A stretch of DNA of 64,000 nt from Pedobacter miscanthi. Lineage in GTDB: Bacteria; Bacteroidota; Bacteroidia; Sphingobacteriales; Sphingobacteriaceae. Numbering within the stretch: position 1 is the stretch's first letter; each line of letters starts with the position of its first letter. Where the stretch lies: NCBI RefSeq assembly GCF_003315595.1, contig NZ_QNQU01000005.1, forward strand, positions 1 to 64,000, in the 5' to 3' direction. The position numbers and the translations under genes are program-made. Below the pieces are notes generated by a model. That model was not told the origin of the DNA and made no database searches. It saw only the letters and a list, made by a program, of their open reading frames with translations. Below, one piece after another: positions 26,821 to 36,267 of the stretch.

Positions 26821-29800
26821 ATGTCAATGGTTACCTCGGCCCTGAAAAAGCCGATTACAACAGTGGTGATCACCGCGAGTTTACTGCTCTTTGCAGTGCT
26901 CAGTGCGCTGAAGATCCCAATAGATATTTTTCCCCAGCTTAATTCTCCTACTATATATGTTATCGAATCCTATGGTGGCATGTCCCCTCAGCAGATGGAG
27001 GGTTTTTTCTCTACCCGCCTGCAGGATCAGTTCCTTTACGTTAACGGTGTAAAGAATATTACCGCCAAGAACATTCAGGGTTTGACGATGCTCAAGCTTA
27101 GTTTTTATGAAAGTACCAATATGGCCGAAGCCTCAGCCCAGGTTGCCCTGCAGGTTAACCGTGCCATGAAGTTCTTCCCACCAGGAGCGTTGCCTCCACA
27201 GGTAGTCCGCTTTGATGCCTCTTCACTGCCCGTTGGCCAGCTTGTACTTTCGGCCAAGTCGAGGAGCCTTAAAGAAATCTATGATATGGCGGCAACACGT
27301 ATCCGGCCCATGTTTTCTTCGGTTGCCGGACTTTCAGCACCACCGCCATTTGGGGCCAATTCACGCTCGATTACCATTAGCGTAGATCCGAGCAAGCTAA
27401 GGAGCTACAATCTGACTCCGGACGAGGTAGTAGGGGCTTTATCCAAATTCAATGTAATGTCGCCTTCAGGAAACCTGAGGTTGGACAATACCATGATGGT
27501 GACCTCCATGAACTCACTGGTAAAAACCGTGGATGAATTCAACAACATTCCCATTGCCACAAAAAACGGCGTTTCCATATTGGTAAGGGATGTGGCAAGG
27601 GTTGCAGATGCAGCAGATGTTACCGTAGATTATGCGCTGATCAACGGAAAAAGGTCGGTTTATATCCCAGTAGTAAAAACCGCAGACGCATCAACCTGGT
27701 CGGTGGTAAAATCGTTAAAGGCCAAAATTCCTGAAATGCAGAGTCTTTTGCCTGACGATGTCCACATTTCGTATGAATTTGACCAGTCTGTAGCGGTTAT
27801 CAACTCGGTAAAAAGCCTGATCACTGAAGGTGGCTTGGGTGCATTATTAACAGGTCTTATGGTATTGTTATTCCTGCGTGACCTTCGGAGCAGTCTTATC
27901 GTGGTGATTACCATTCCGGTATCGATCCTAATTGGCGTGCTATTGCTGGGCATGTTTGGCCAGACCATTAACATCATGACCCTGAGCGGTCTGGCACTTG
28001 CGATTGGGATCCTGGTCGATCAGGCGACGGTAACGATAGAAAATATCCACCAGCACCTGGAAATGGGCAAGCCCAAACGCGAAGCCATTTACGATGCCTG
28101 CGAGGAAATCGCATTCCCGCTACTGCTCATCCTATTGTGTATACTCGCCGTTTTTGCGCCATCTTTTATGATGAACGGGATACCAAAGGCGATGTTCCTG
28201 CCACTATCCCTTTCGATTGGTTTTACCATGATTGTATCTTTCATTGTGGCCCAGACCCTGGTTCCGATTTTATCCAACTGGATGATCAGGGAAGAACGCT
28301 ACCAACATTATGACCACGGTAAGATCCATGCCCATGCAGGGGAAGCCCTGGACTCGCGGGAGGCGGAACAGGTTGAAACGCACCTGGAAAACGAAAAGGA
28401 TGAACCGGAAAAAAACGATTTCTTTGAACGGGTGAAGGTGAGATTCATGGCGATCATCCAGCGGTGGATGCCGATGAAAAAAGGAATTGTCGGAATTTAT
28501 TTAGTTCTGGTAGTTGGTTTGGCAGGCCTCGGCTTTGTCTTTATTGGAAAGGATATGATGCCCAAGCTCAATAACGGACAATTTCAGATCCGCATCAAAG
28601 CTCCTGATGGGACCAGGTTAGAGCGAACCGAAGAAAAATTTAAGCAGGTACTCTCCATTATCAACCAAACAGTGGATAACCATGTTGCGGTTAGTTCTGG
28701 CTACGTTGGACTCATCCCAAGCAGTTACGGAACAAGTAACCTGTATATCTTTAATACCGGTACTCATGAGGCTGTACTGCAGGTGAACCTGGATGAAGAT
28801 TACAAAGTGAATATGGACGAGCTCAAAGATGCCCTCAGGAAGAACATTGCTTATAAACTTCCTGATCTTCGAATCACTTTCGAGCCGATTGACATGACGG
28901 AAAAGATTATGAGCCAGGGTGCCGCTACACCGATCGAGATCAGGGTAGCCGGAAAAGATATGGATCAGATAGAATCTTACGCTAATAAGGTAATCACAAA
29001 ACTCAAAAAAATAGAATATCTCCGTGATATTCAGATTTCCCAGCCGTTGCACATTCCAGTGGTATCCATTACCCTCGACAGGTTAAAGGCGGCGCAGTTT
29101 GGCCTTAATGTTGTCGATATTGCAAGGTCAGTTACTGCAAGTACCTCATCCAGCCGATTTACCGAAAAAAACCAGTGGCTTGATGAGAGAACTGCCTATA
29201 CCTACCAGGTACAGGTGCAGGTGCCAGAATATGTAATGAACACGATGGATGAGCTGAAGGAAATCCCTTTGGTTAAAGGACAGAGCAGTCCGGTATTGGG
29301 CGATATCGCTACTTTCAATACCAGTTATCATCCCGGGGAATATGATCGCTCGGGGCCAAGACGCTTTCTGACCGTGAGCGCAAACATCCATAAAAAGGAC
29401 CTTGGAAAGGCAACGGCTGATGTAGAAAAGGCATTAAAGTCTGTAGGTACACCCCCAAAGGGGCTTACTGCAGAAGTTAAAGGTATGTCAAGTTTGTTAA
29501 CCGAAACCCTATCTTCACTTCAGGGCGGACTTGGCTTTGCGATACTTGTTATATTCTTACTGCTTGCAGCCAATTACCAGTCTTTCAAGCTTTCGCTGAC
29601 CGTACTTTCGACTGTTCCGGCAGTAATCCTGGGTTCACTGACTGCGCTATTCCTTACAGGCTCTACACTTAACCTGCAGAGTTATATGGGGATGATTATG
29701 TCTACAGGGGTTTCGGTTGCCAATGCGATACTGATCGTTACCAACGCCGAAAAACTCAGGCTGGATTATAAGGATTCTACCCGGGCGGCAGTGGTGAGTG

Positions 29801-30042
29801 CCGGGATCCGTTTAAGGCCGATTCTGATGACCAGTTTTGCCATGATAGCAGGTATGATCCCAATGGCTTCAGGAATGGGCGAATCCGGTGAACAGACCGC
29901 ACCGCTCGGTAGAGCTGTTATCGGCGGATTATTATTTTCAACCCTCGCTGCACTGTTCATCCTTCCGCAGGTCTTTGCATGGGTACAGAAAAAAAGTAGC
30001 TTAAAAGAACCCAACCTAATGCCCAGAAAAACAAACATTTAA
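26821..30042 (+). CDS. RND efflux transporter (AcrB/CzcA-like)
   Basis: 1073 residues with the AcrB layout: two halves of six membrane segments, each with a large periplasmic domain. Recognisable: ALKIPIDIFPQLNSPTIYVI near the start; the TM4 region LALAIGILVDQATVTIEN near residue 400; TM10 MSTGVSVANAILIV; and TM11 RLRPILMTSFAMIAG. In AcrB the proton relay uses Asp407, Asp408, Lys940, Arg971 and Thr978. Here the first Asp is kept, the second is Gln, the Lys is Ala, and the Arg and Thr region is retained. It is an inner-membrane drug/proton antiporter, working with the adjacent TolC and periplasmic adaptor. The substrate is not predictable. Confidence 0.9.
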   Translation: MSMVTSALKKPITTVVITASLLLFAVLSALKIPIDIFPQLNSPTIYVIESYGGMSPQQMEGFFSTRLQDQFLYVNGVKNITAKNIQGLTMLKLSFYESTNMAEASAQVALQVNRAMKFFPPGALPPQVVRFDASSLPVGQLVLSAKSRSLKEIYDMAATRIRPMFSSVAGLSAPPPFGANSRSITISVDPSKLRSYNLTPDEVVGALSKFNVMSPSGNLRLDNTMMVTSMNSLVKTVDEFNNIPIATKNGVSILVRDVARVADAADVTVDYALINGKRSVYIPVVKTADASTWSVVKSLKAKIPEMQSLLPDDVHISYEFDQSVAVINSVKSLITEGGLGALLTGLMVLLFLRDLRSSLIVVITIPVSILIGVLLLGMFGQTINIMTLSGLALAIGILVDQATVTIENIHQHLEMGKPKREAIYDACEEIAFPLLLILLCILAVFAPSFMMNGIPKAMFLPLSLSIGFTMIVSFIVAQTLVPILSNWMIREERYQHYDHGKIHAHAGEALDSREAEQVETHLENEKDEPEKNDFFERVKVRFMAIIQRWMPMKKGIVGIYLVLVVGLAGLGFVFIGKDMMPKLNNGQFQIRIKAPDGTRLERTEEKFKQVLSIINQTVDNHVAVSSGYVGLIPSSYGTSNLYIFNTGTHEAVLQVNLDEDYKVNMDELKDALRKNIAYKLPDLRITFEPIDMTEKIMSQGAATPIEIRVAGKDMDQIESYANKVITKLKKIEYLRDIQISQPLHIPVVSITLDRLKAAQFGLNVVDIARSVTASTSSSRFTEKNQWLDERTAYTYQVQVQVPEYVMNTMDELKEIPLVKGQSSPVLGDIATFNTSYHPGEYDRSGPRRFLTVSANIHKKDLGKATADVEKALKSVGTPPKGLTAEVKGMSSLLTETLSSLQGGLGFAILVIFLLLAANYQSFKLSLTVLSTVPAVILGSLTALFLTGSTLNLQSYMGMIMSTGVSVANAILIVTNAEKLRLDYKDSTRAAVVSAGIRLRPILMTSFAMIAGMIPMASGMGESGEQTAPLGRAVIGGLLFSTLAALFILPQVFAWVQKKSSLKEPNLMPRKTNI

Positions 30043-30054
30043 TAGATAAACAAC

Positions 30055-31134
30055 ATGAAAATAAAATTCATCCCCATTATAATAATGATAAGTTCTTTGG
30101 CAGCTTGTGGCGGAAACCAAAAGCCCGTGGACATCAGTCCGGAAAAAAACGGCAAGGAAGCCAAATATGAAACCGCAAAGGTTGAAGAAGAAGCTCTTTC
30201 GACTTTTACGCGTATTCCCGGGGTACTCAAGCCCTTTAACCAGGTAAACATTTTTCCAAAAGCCAATGGCTTTGTAAAAGCGATACTGGTCGACTTAGGG
30301 TCGAAAGTTAACAAGGGCCAGTTGCTCATGATACTTGAAGCACCAGAACTCGAATCGCAGTTGCAGTCGGCAAACTCCCGATATCTGCAGGCGCAAGAGA
30401 CGGCATCGGCAAGCAGTGAAAAATACAGACGCCTTAAAGAGGCCGCAAAAGAAGAAGGTTCGGTATCTCCTCTAGAACTGGACAATGCCCTTTCCAGGAT
30501 GAAAGGAGATAAGGCCATTGCAGAAGCCGAGCGATCAAATGTTTCCTCTGTACGTACCATGCAGGACTACTTGAAAGTATATGCACCTTTTGATGGGGTG
30601 ATTGTAGACAGAAATGTATCACCGGGAGCTTTGGTATCAGCAGGGAAATCTTCGGACCTGCCAATGCTTGTATTGCAAGACCTGACCCACATGAGGCTTG
30701 AGGTGTCTATCCCCGAAGATTATGTGGACAAGGTGGACCTAAGCCAGATGGTCAAGTTCCACTTTAATGCATTGCCGGGGGAACAGCACCAGGCAAAGAT
30801 CAGCCGTTCTGCAAACTCATTGGGAAATATGCGCCAGGAAATTATAGAGGTTGATGTGGCCAATAAAGACAGCCGTTTAAAGGCTGGAATGTATGCTGAG
30901 GTTGAAATTCCCCTAAAATCTGGCGTTACCTCGCTTCTTGTGCCCAATTCAGCTATCGTCCGGTCTACGGAGCGGAAATATGTGGTCGAGGTGGAAAATG
31001 GTAAAGCGAAGCTCATTGATATCAAGGAAGGGATGAAGGGAACGGACATGACCGAGATTTTCGGCGCAATCAAAGCAGGAGCAAAGATCGTTTCGCCTGC
31101 AAACGATGAGATCAAAAACGGTCAGGCGCTTTAG
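30055..31134 (+). CDS. RND periplasmic adaptor (HlyD/MFP family) lipoprotein
   Basis: 359 residues with a lipobox SSLAAC, lipidated Cys at residue 18. Then the adaptor layout: beta-lipoyl half (YETAKVEEEALSTF, VNIFPKANGFVKAILVDLGS), an alpha-hairpin coiled coil (residues ~95-155), the second lipoyl half (YLKVYAPFDGVIVDRNVSPG), a beta-barrel (VSIPEDYVDKV) and a membrane-proximal domain. It links the RND pump and the TolC channel. It is third in the operon, 12 nt after the pump gene, and ended by the terminator at 31141. Gene order tolC-RND-MFP rather than MFP-RND-tolC is common in Bacteroidetes. Confidence 0.9.
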   Translation: MKIKFIPIIIMISSLAACGGNQKPVDISPEKNGKEAKYETAKVEEEALSTFTRIPGVLKPFNQVNIFPKANGFVKAILVDLGSKVNKGQLLMILEAPELESQLQSANSRYLQAQETASASSEKYRRLKEAAKEEGSVSPLELDNALSRMKGDKAIAEAERSNVSSVRTMQDYLKVYAPFDGVIVDRNVSPGALVSAGKSSDLPMLVLQDLTHMRLEVSIPEDYVDKVDLSQMVKFHFNALPGEQHQAKISRSANSLGNMRQEIIEVDVANKDSRLKAGMYAEVEIPLKSGVTSLLVPNSAIVRSTERKYVVEVENGKAKLIDIKEGMKGTDMTEIFGAIKAGAKIVSPANDEIKNGQAL

Positions 31135-31140
31135 TAATTT

Positions 31141-31178
31141 GCCAGGCGGTGAGCAATCCGCCTGGCGAATCTTTTTTT
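31141..31178 (+). terminator. Intrinsic terminator of the efflux operon
   Basis: A 9-bp GC-rich stem (GCCAGGCGG, 31141-31149, with CCGCCTGGC, 31158-31166), 8-nt loop, followed by seven T residues at 31172-31178. It directly follows the adaptor gene stop and closes the tolC-RND-MFP unit. Confidence 0.9.
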
Positions 31179-31433
31179 GTTTGGGTATTTCAGGGGAAAT
31201 GGCCGGTCGTTCCGTTTCAAAGTGACACCGCATTTCGCTTCACATTGGCGCTAGGTTACTGACAAATGTGGCCATTTTAGTTGTTTTAGCCACTTTTCAG
31301 ATTATAATTTCCGCTAATATTTTGTCGAAAATAAAATATAATAACTTTATCTTCGGCAGTTAAGAGAATAATAAACCAACTCAGATCGGATAAAGCTGTT
31401 TCCTGTTGATCTACAAACCCAAAAGTTTGATAT

Positions 31434-33302
31434 ATGAAAATCAAAATACTTATTATTTTCTTCTTAATTACCTCTGTTTCACTGCACGCTGTAGACAAAG
31501 TTCAATCAGCGACTGGTCCTGCAAGCACTGGCTTATTTCCACTAACCGTTGCTTCGCCAGATAACAAGCTATGTCTTGAATTAAACAAAAATGGAACTAA
31601 TGAAATAATATATTCCTTTACTGCCAATTCGAAAAAGATCATTTCCAATTCCAAACTTGGCTTAGCTGGAGTGGATATTGTTATGCCGATCAGTTCTTCT
31701 CGCAATTCTAAAAAATCTGTCTGGAAACCGTTATGGGGCAAAAGGGCAATTGTTCCAGATATATACAATGAGTGTGTGATAGATTTTACTACCTATAAAC
31801 TTATAATCAGGGCATACAATGATGGGATTGCTTTTCGATACCAAATACCTAAAAATAAGGCGACTAAAGATCTTACCGAATTTAATTTTAATGGAAACTA
31901 TACAGCTTGGTATTATAATGGCGAAAATGCTAACATTGGGCCAGAAAAATTAACGGAGAGCGATGACAAGCGGTTACCTGTAATGACAATAAAGGTGGAC
32001 GATGATAATTATCTGGCTATTCATGAAGCTAGTTTATCATGGGGTGAACCTCTTGTACTACAGTCTCGGAAAGGTCAAACCCTGTTTGCTATAGCATCAA
32101 AGCCCAGCGATGCCTGGAAAGTTATTATCTACGGTACTAAGCCCGGGATACTTGTGGACTCACATATTCTGGAATTATTGAATCCGCCTCCAGCAAAAAC
32201 AATGGATTTTTCATGGGTGAAGCCTGGAGTCACGGTTTGGGACTGGCGGATTGCCGGAGCACAAGTAGATGGTTTTAAGTATGATATGTCGCTCGTCTCG
32301 TGGAAAAAAATGGTCGATTTTGCATCAAAAAACAACTTTCGTTATTTAACACTGGATGCAGACTGGTATGGTCCTGAATTCGGCCAAAATTCAGATCCAC
32401 TCAAAGGCGGGAAAGTTGCTCAGGTACATGAAATTATACGATACGGGAAGGCAAAAGGTGTGGGGATTTGGCTTTATCTTAATGATGTAGGCGGACGCAA
32501 ATTTCCTATAGCGCAAACATTAAAACAGTATGGCGACTGGGGGGCAGCCGGCATAAAATACGGCTTTATGTCTGGTAGTCCTGAGGAAAAAAATGAACGT
32601 ACGCGGATGATAACCGAATTGTGTGCAAAAAACCGGCTATTGTGCAATTTTCATGACGGTCCTGTGCACCCCTATGGCCAGATGCGCACCTTTCCTAATG
32701 CGCTATCGCGTGAGTACTGTCAGGCTCAGCTGGACGCCGGTACTGCTTTACAGCCTAAAACATTTGTAACTTCAGTTTTTGTAAATATGGTCGCTGGGCC
32801 TCTGGATATGAATAACGGACTTGCTGATCTTATGCAATTTGGAAGAACGCATGGGGCCAATTACCCAGCCAATACTACATTGACAGGGGAGGCTGCCAGA
32901 ACATTAATAGCCTTCTCTGGGGTAACTGTAATCCCTGATATTCCGGAAAATTATCAAAAGCATCCAGAAATTCTCCAGTTCATAGCCTCACAGAAGATGC
33001 CATGGAGAGAGAGCAAAACAATCCAAGGCGAAATTGGGGAATTTGTCGTCATGGCAAGACAAACTAGTGACGGGGCTTGGTTAATCGGGGCGGCTACCAA
33101 TGAACAGTCTCGCGAACTTGATATACCCCTCAACTTTTTGAACAAAGGTGCCTATAGGGCGCTTGTAATCCAGGATGGTGATAATTCTGATTACAGAACT
33201 TCGAATGAAAGTTATAAAACAAACGAAAGAGATATAGCTGCTCAGGATACCTTGCATGTTAAGTTAGCGCCAGGGGGTGGTGCATGCATACTCATAAGGT
33301 AA
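31434..33302 (+). CDS. Glycoside hydrolase family 97 protein
   Basis: 622 residues with a signal peptide (1-20) and GH97 layout: N-terminal beta-sandwich (~25-270, with IIRAYNDGIAFRYQIP), TIM barrel (~280-560, with NNFRYLTLDADWYG, GVGIWLYLNDVG and FHDGPVHPYGQM) and a C-terminal beta domain. GH97 enzymes of the SusB type hydrolyse alpha-glucosides with inversion; a retaining subgroup uses an Asp nucleophile. The barrel strand where retaining members usually have KVDFM reads IKYGFM here, with Gly in place of Asp, which fits the inverting type. Conserved glutamates are visible in ALSREY and TLTGEA. Likely periplasmic. No SusC/SusD partner is adjacent, so it may be an isolated alpha-glucosidase; 622 residues is slightly short for the family. 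Confidence 0.85.
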   Translation: MKIKILIIFFLITSVSLHAVDKVQSATGPASTGLFPLTVASPDNKLCLELNKNGTNEIIYSFTANSKKIISNSKLGLAGVDIVMPISSSRNSKKSVWKPLWGKRAIVPDIYNECVIDFTTYKLIIRAYNDGIAFRYQIPKNKATKDLTEFNFNGNYTAWYYNGENANIGPEKLTESDDKRLPVMTIKVDDDNYLAIHEASLSWGEPLVLQSRKGQTLFAIASKPSDAWKVIIYGTKPGILVDSHILELLNPPPAKTMDFSWVKPGVTVWDWRIAGAQVDGFKYDMSLVSWKKMVDFASKNNFRYLTLDADWYGPEFGQNSDPLKGGKVAQVHEIIRYGKAKGVGIWLYLNDVGGRKFPIAQTLKQYGDWGAAGIKYGFMSGSPEEKNERTRMITELCAKNRLLCNFHDGPVHPYGQMRTFPNALSREYCQAQLDAGTALQPKTFVTSVFVNMVAGPLDMNNGLADLMQFGRTHGANYPANTTLTGEAARTLIAFSGVTVIPDIPENYQKHPEILQFIASQKMPWRESKTIQGEIGEFVVMARQTSDGAWLIGAATNEQSRELDIPLNFLNKGAYRALVIQDGDNSDYRTSNESYKTNERDIAAQDTLHVKLAPGGGACILIR

Positions 33303-33659
33303 TTATTGTTATCAATAATTCGAAGCTTCACTTATTGTTTCAAAACTGCTCTTTTGAATTAGTACGACCCTAATCCGGCCTAGGTTTATTTCAACCGGCG
33401 AGGTTTATTATTCTGTGGTATAAGGTCACATTTAGCGAGAGGCCATTTCAATAGATCATCTTTGTGAATTTCTTGTTCCATGCACGGAAAACTGAAATAA
33501 ACATTGACTTTACTCCATTTTCTTCAATTAAGAATTTAATTGAAAAGTGCCGTGTTTATAATAGATAATATCGATAAAAAATAAGTTGTGCGTGGTGTCG
33601 TCAATTATCAATTGCAGGGAGTTGCCGGTTTGAATGACCTGGCAAATATGTCGAGTTCG
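33303..33659. other. AT-rich intergenic stretch
   Basis: About 357 nt after the GH97 gene. No coding frame of note and no terminator with a T-run were found. The AT-rich composition begins here and continues into a run of decayed genes. Confidence 0.4.
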
Positions 33660-34005
33660 TCATGAGAATATTTTCCACTATACTGGAGCAAAGGATTTCC
33701 CCTGGAATATATTAATTGGGTGAAAAATAATTTCGAATTCTTTTTCAGGTTGAATGTGATTGGAGGAATTTTTAATTATCACCTTTCTTCCATCAATTGA
33801 TTGCAGTTCGGATCCCTGGTAAGTGAACCTTAGCTTTTGTCTTGGGTTCTGAAACTAAATTTGAGGCTTGTCTGAAAAAAAAAAGCAACCGCTTTTTAAT
33901 CTTTTGATTTTGTTCAGATTCAATATTAACTTTGATTTCGTCAATCTCTAGAAGTTCCGGGAGCGTCAACACGCCCAGGTTTGGTAAGAGCAACCCGGAA
34001 CCCAA
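33660..34005 (-). pseudogene. Decayed gene remnant, unknown
   Basis: Minus-strand frame starting near 34005 reads LLPNLGVLTLPELLEIDEIK and later KKRLLFFFRQASNLVSEPKT, then ends in one frame; a second frame, starting near 33850, continues with TYQGSELQSIDGRKVIIKN and EFEIIFHPINIFQGKSF before an in-frame TAG and the final stop at 33660. The two pieces fit as one broken gene with at least one frameshift and one nonsense codon. The family is not recognised. The reading is based on coding-like composition only, so confidence is low. Confidence 0.35.
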
Positions 34006-34102
34006 TCCAAATCATGTTATAAGCTCATTTGGGTATGGTAGGCGCTATTTCCCCTTGAGCGCGGTCTTATCAATAAATTTAAATGATATTTATCAGTTAA
34101 TG

Positions 34103-34594
34103 TTAAGTTTCGGCAATGCCACCGATCGCAATGATATTTCCGTCCTTAAACTTAAATTCAAGCCCCTGTTCAGTATCGAGGGCATAGCGTATGGATATTT
34201 TGAGGGTATTTTCATCCAGGACGCGGAGGTATAGGATTTCCCTGATATGGGGATTGTGGCGTAACGTGCTGTCTATTTTGAGGGCTGGCTGGCCCGATCG
34301 ATGCGGGTCTTCATAGTATTTGGCGTATAGTTTCTGATAGCGGTCGAATCCGGCCTGTTGAATGGCAATCAGGTTATTTTCGATATTGTCCAAAAAGTTT
34401 TGGTAGGTACGGGCAAATGATGATAACATTTCTGCTGTGGGCGGCGATTCTATTTCCTCGCCGTCTTCATCAAATTCTTCTCCCAGGAAAATTTCCACGC
34501 CGCTGTTTTTAAAGAATGGATGATAGAAGGTGATTTCGGCAGAGTAACCTGCCCAGTCCTGTTCAACCTTTCCCCAGAATGAATGTGTTGTCAT
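34103..34594 (-). CDS. DUF6985-like (immunity-type) protein
   Basis: 163 residues, cytosolic, acidic. The sequence reads FWGKVEQDWAGYSAEITFYH then NSGVEIFLGEEFDEDGEEIE, and later ARTYQNFLDNIENNLIAIQQ, then FKDGNIIAIGG at the end. This order of short beta strands around a helix with an acidic insert matches proteins annotated DUF6985 and other SUKH/immunity-like small proteins of Bacteroidetes toxin systems, but I cannot confirm the family. It has no toxin gene next to it. It stands among decayed genes. The start at 34594 is preferred because it begins with a normal MTTHSFWGKV. Confidence 0.5.
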   Translation of the reverse strand: MTTHSFWGKVEQDWAGYSAEITFYHPFFKNSGVEIFLGEEFDEDGEEIESPPTAEMLSSFARTYQNFLDNIENNLIAIQQAGFDRYQKLYAKYYEDPHRSGQPALKIDSTLRHNPHIREILYLRVLDENTLKISIRYALDTEQGLEFKFKDGNIIAIGGIAET

Positions 34595-34668
34595 TTTATC
34601 TTCTCTTGTAAGTTTATTTATTTAAAAGTATAAAAAATAGCGGTAAGTCGAGGTTTGTTGAAAACATC

Positions 34669-34848
34669 TTTGACAAGTGAAAAGCCGAAACTCATACCTC
34701 ACACATTCCTGTTATGCTACTCACCGGTCTTAGCTATAATGAGATTGCTATCATAAAGTGCCAGCCGGATGCGGTCATTGAAAAACCATATGATGACAGC
34801 TCGCTGCTGCATACTATAAACAAGTGCTTTAAAGAGGGTTCGAGCTGA
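34669..34848 (+). pseudogene. 3' fragment of a response regulator, paralogue of the one at 10114
   Basis: The frame from 34699 to the TGA at 34846-34848 reads SHIPVMLLTGLSYNEIAIIK and then KPYDDSSLLHTINKCFKEG. This matches, residue for residue with a few changes, the last ~50 residues of the receiver protein at 10114 (SHIPIILLTGLSYDEIALID, KPYDNSALLHTINQCLKAG). Upstream, KAETHT aligns with KAQDAA in the same frame, and the codon matching the Leu before KAQ is TGA. The N-terminal two thirds with the phospho-acceptor Asp are missing. So this is a truncated, inactive second copy, 24 kb from the first. Confidence 0.85.
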
Positions 34849-35148
34849 ATATGATAACGGGGGCTGGGGGGCAGTCTGTTTTTTACATCTGGTTTTAGTT
34901 ATCGGCCAGCTTCGTAATAACGTTGTTATGCTTTTGTAACAATTCGCCAAGCTTTCCATTCTTTTGAACCCAGTGATGGAGGGAGCAAACAAATTCTTCC
35001 TTGCAGCGTTTATTCCAATGAAATTGGGTTGTACGGAGAGCTTAAAGAGAGATTAACGGGGACAGTGTTTTCACCCTGCATCAGCTATGTACTCGTTGTA
35101 TGTGTCTGGACTAAGTTTGCTCAGATCAATAAATGATAAAAAAAATCA
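34849..35148. other. Intergenic stretch with a possible coding remnant
   Basis: About 300 nt. On the minus strand a frame open from ~35041 to a TAA at 34895 reads KRCKEEFVCSLHHWVQKNGK and then LLQKHNNVITKLADN, which has helical, protein-like composition but no start. It may be the end of a lost gene. On the plus strand TAAGTTTG (35112-35119) matches a -7 box in front of the gene at 35149, without a clear -33 box. Confidence 0.3.
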
Positions 35149-35712
35149 ATGGAGATTTTCAGGTCAATAGGTAAAAAGTTAAGGTCAATTATTTCGGGCC
35201 AAATGGAACAGTATTCAAATATATTTAAACAGAACAATGTCACTGCCAGCAGGACGCTCGAACTGGATTATCTTTTTGGTGAGGGAAGGGCCATGGATGC
35301 TTACCAGCTGGTGCGATTTGCCGACGGCAATTGCTGGAATGTGTTATATAACGGTTTTCTTTTGGGAAGCCTTAGTAAAGTGGATGGGATCTGGATAGCT
35401 GCAAATGGGGAAAACCTGGATGAAAAGCGCATAACGGCAATCGGAAAGTTTATAGACAGCCAGCATTTCAACCTTTTGCCTGATAAGATCAAAGCTCAAT
35501 GGGCGGAAGAGGTGGAGGAAGTAGTCATGGAAAAGGACGGTAGTTATCTGGTCATCTGTAAGGATGGCGCTGACTTCGGTGCCTTCAGGTTTCTGTTCAG
35601 CATTTTTATTTCTAAACTGGTAGAAGAGGAATGGCCTGTTAATTTCAAAGTCTATAATGCTGCCTTCACTGAAGATTTCGAAGTGGAAGTTATTGGAGCT
35701 AATGATATTTAA
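35149..35712 (+). CDS. Hypothetical protein
   Basis: 187 residues, soluble, acidic. The N-terminus is basic and helical (FRSIGKKLRSIISGQMEQYS); the rest shows alternating beta and helix segments with many Gly and acidic residues: LDYLFGEGRAMDAYQLVRFA, NCWNVLYNGFLLG, VMEKDGSYLVICKDGADFGA and KLVEEEWPVNFKVYNA. No signal peptide or membrane segment. No family is recognised. It sits between immunity-like and decayed genes, so it may belong to a toxin/immunity or mobile gene pool, which is only inference. The TAAGTTTG box at 35112 may be its promoter. Confidence 0.5.
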   Translation: MEIFRSIGKKLRSIISGQMEQYSNIFKQNNVTASRTLELDYLFGEGRAMDAYQLVRFADGNCWNVLYNGFLLGSLSKVDGIWIAANGENLDEKRITAIGKFIDSQHFNLLPDKIKAQWAEEVEEVVMEKDGSYLVICKDGADFGAFRFLFSIFISKLVEEEWPVNFKVYNAAFTEDFEVEVIGANDI

Positions 35713-35834
35713 TTAACCTCGAGACAATTGAAGTTTTCGCCCCTCCCTTGAATCCCATTTGGTCTTTCGAGCAAGGCCATGCAAAATTAAGTAATACCTT
35801 TTGGAAAGGGTTGTTAAGTTTATTCCTGTAGTAA

Positions 35835-36251
35835 ATGATAAACCATTATACCGACGGATTAGATGTTGTACAGTTTAGCGAAACCTGCCTTTAGGTAATT
35901 AAACAATCGCATAACAACGCCCAAGGGGGCAAAGAAGATCTTAAAAGTTTAAAACTTAATCAGCTATTGTTGAAACAATTGTACATGGACAATCCAATCT
36001 CCATGGTTACTTGCAGCATCAGTTCCTTTCTGTTTTAAGTGCTTAGGACCTGCAAGGCCTAAGGCCGCACATCACTATTCAAAACAAGGTTAACCCTGCG
36101 TACGCCAGGGAAAGAATTGAAAACTTTGCAAGCAGATTTTGAGCCTTTTCAAGTTGTATTAAATGGACTTGAGCTCTCGTATTATCTGGATGGCCCATGG
36201 AAACACCATCAGTTTTTTCCTTTTGAACCTTTGGTTCTAGATAATGAATAA
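35835..36251 (+). pseudogene. Decayed gene with three in-frame stops, unknown
   Basis: One plus-strand frame from the ATG at 35835 to a TAA at 36249 is protein-like through most of its 138 codons but carries three in-frame stops. Readable parts are HYTDGLDVVQFSET, KEDLKSLKLNQLLLKQLYMD, and ELKTLQADFEPFQVVLNGLE with SYYLDGPWKHHQFFPFEP. No family is recognised. The consistent frame and ordered composition across ~400 nt suggest a recently inactivated gene rather than chance. Confidence 0.4.
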
Positions 36252-36267
36252 CTAACAAATAAAATAT

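Noticed and set aside
34717-34992. Minus-strand frame over the response-regulator fragment
   Set aside because: It runs antisense to the recognised receiver remnant (34669-34848) and has no sense as a protein.
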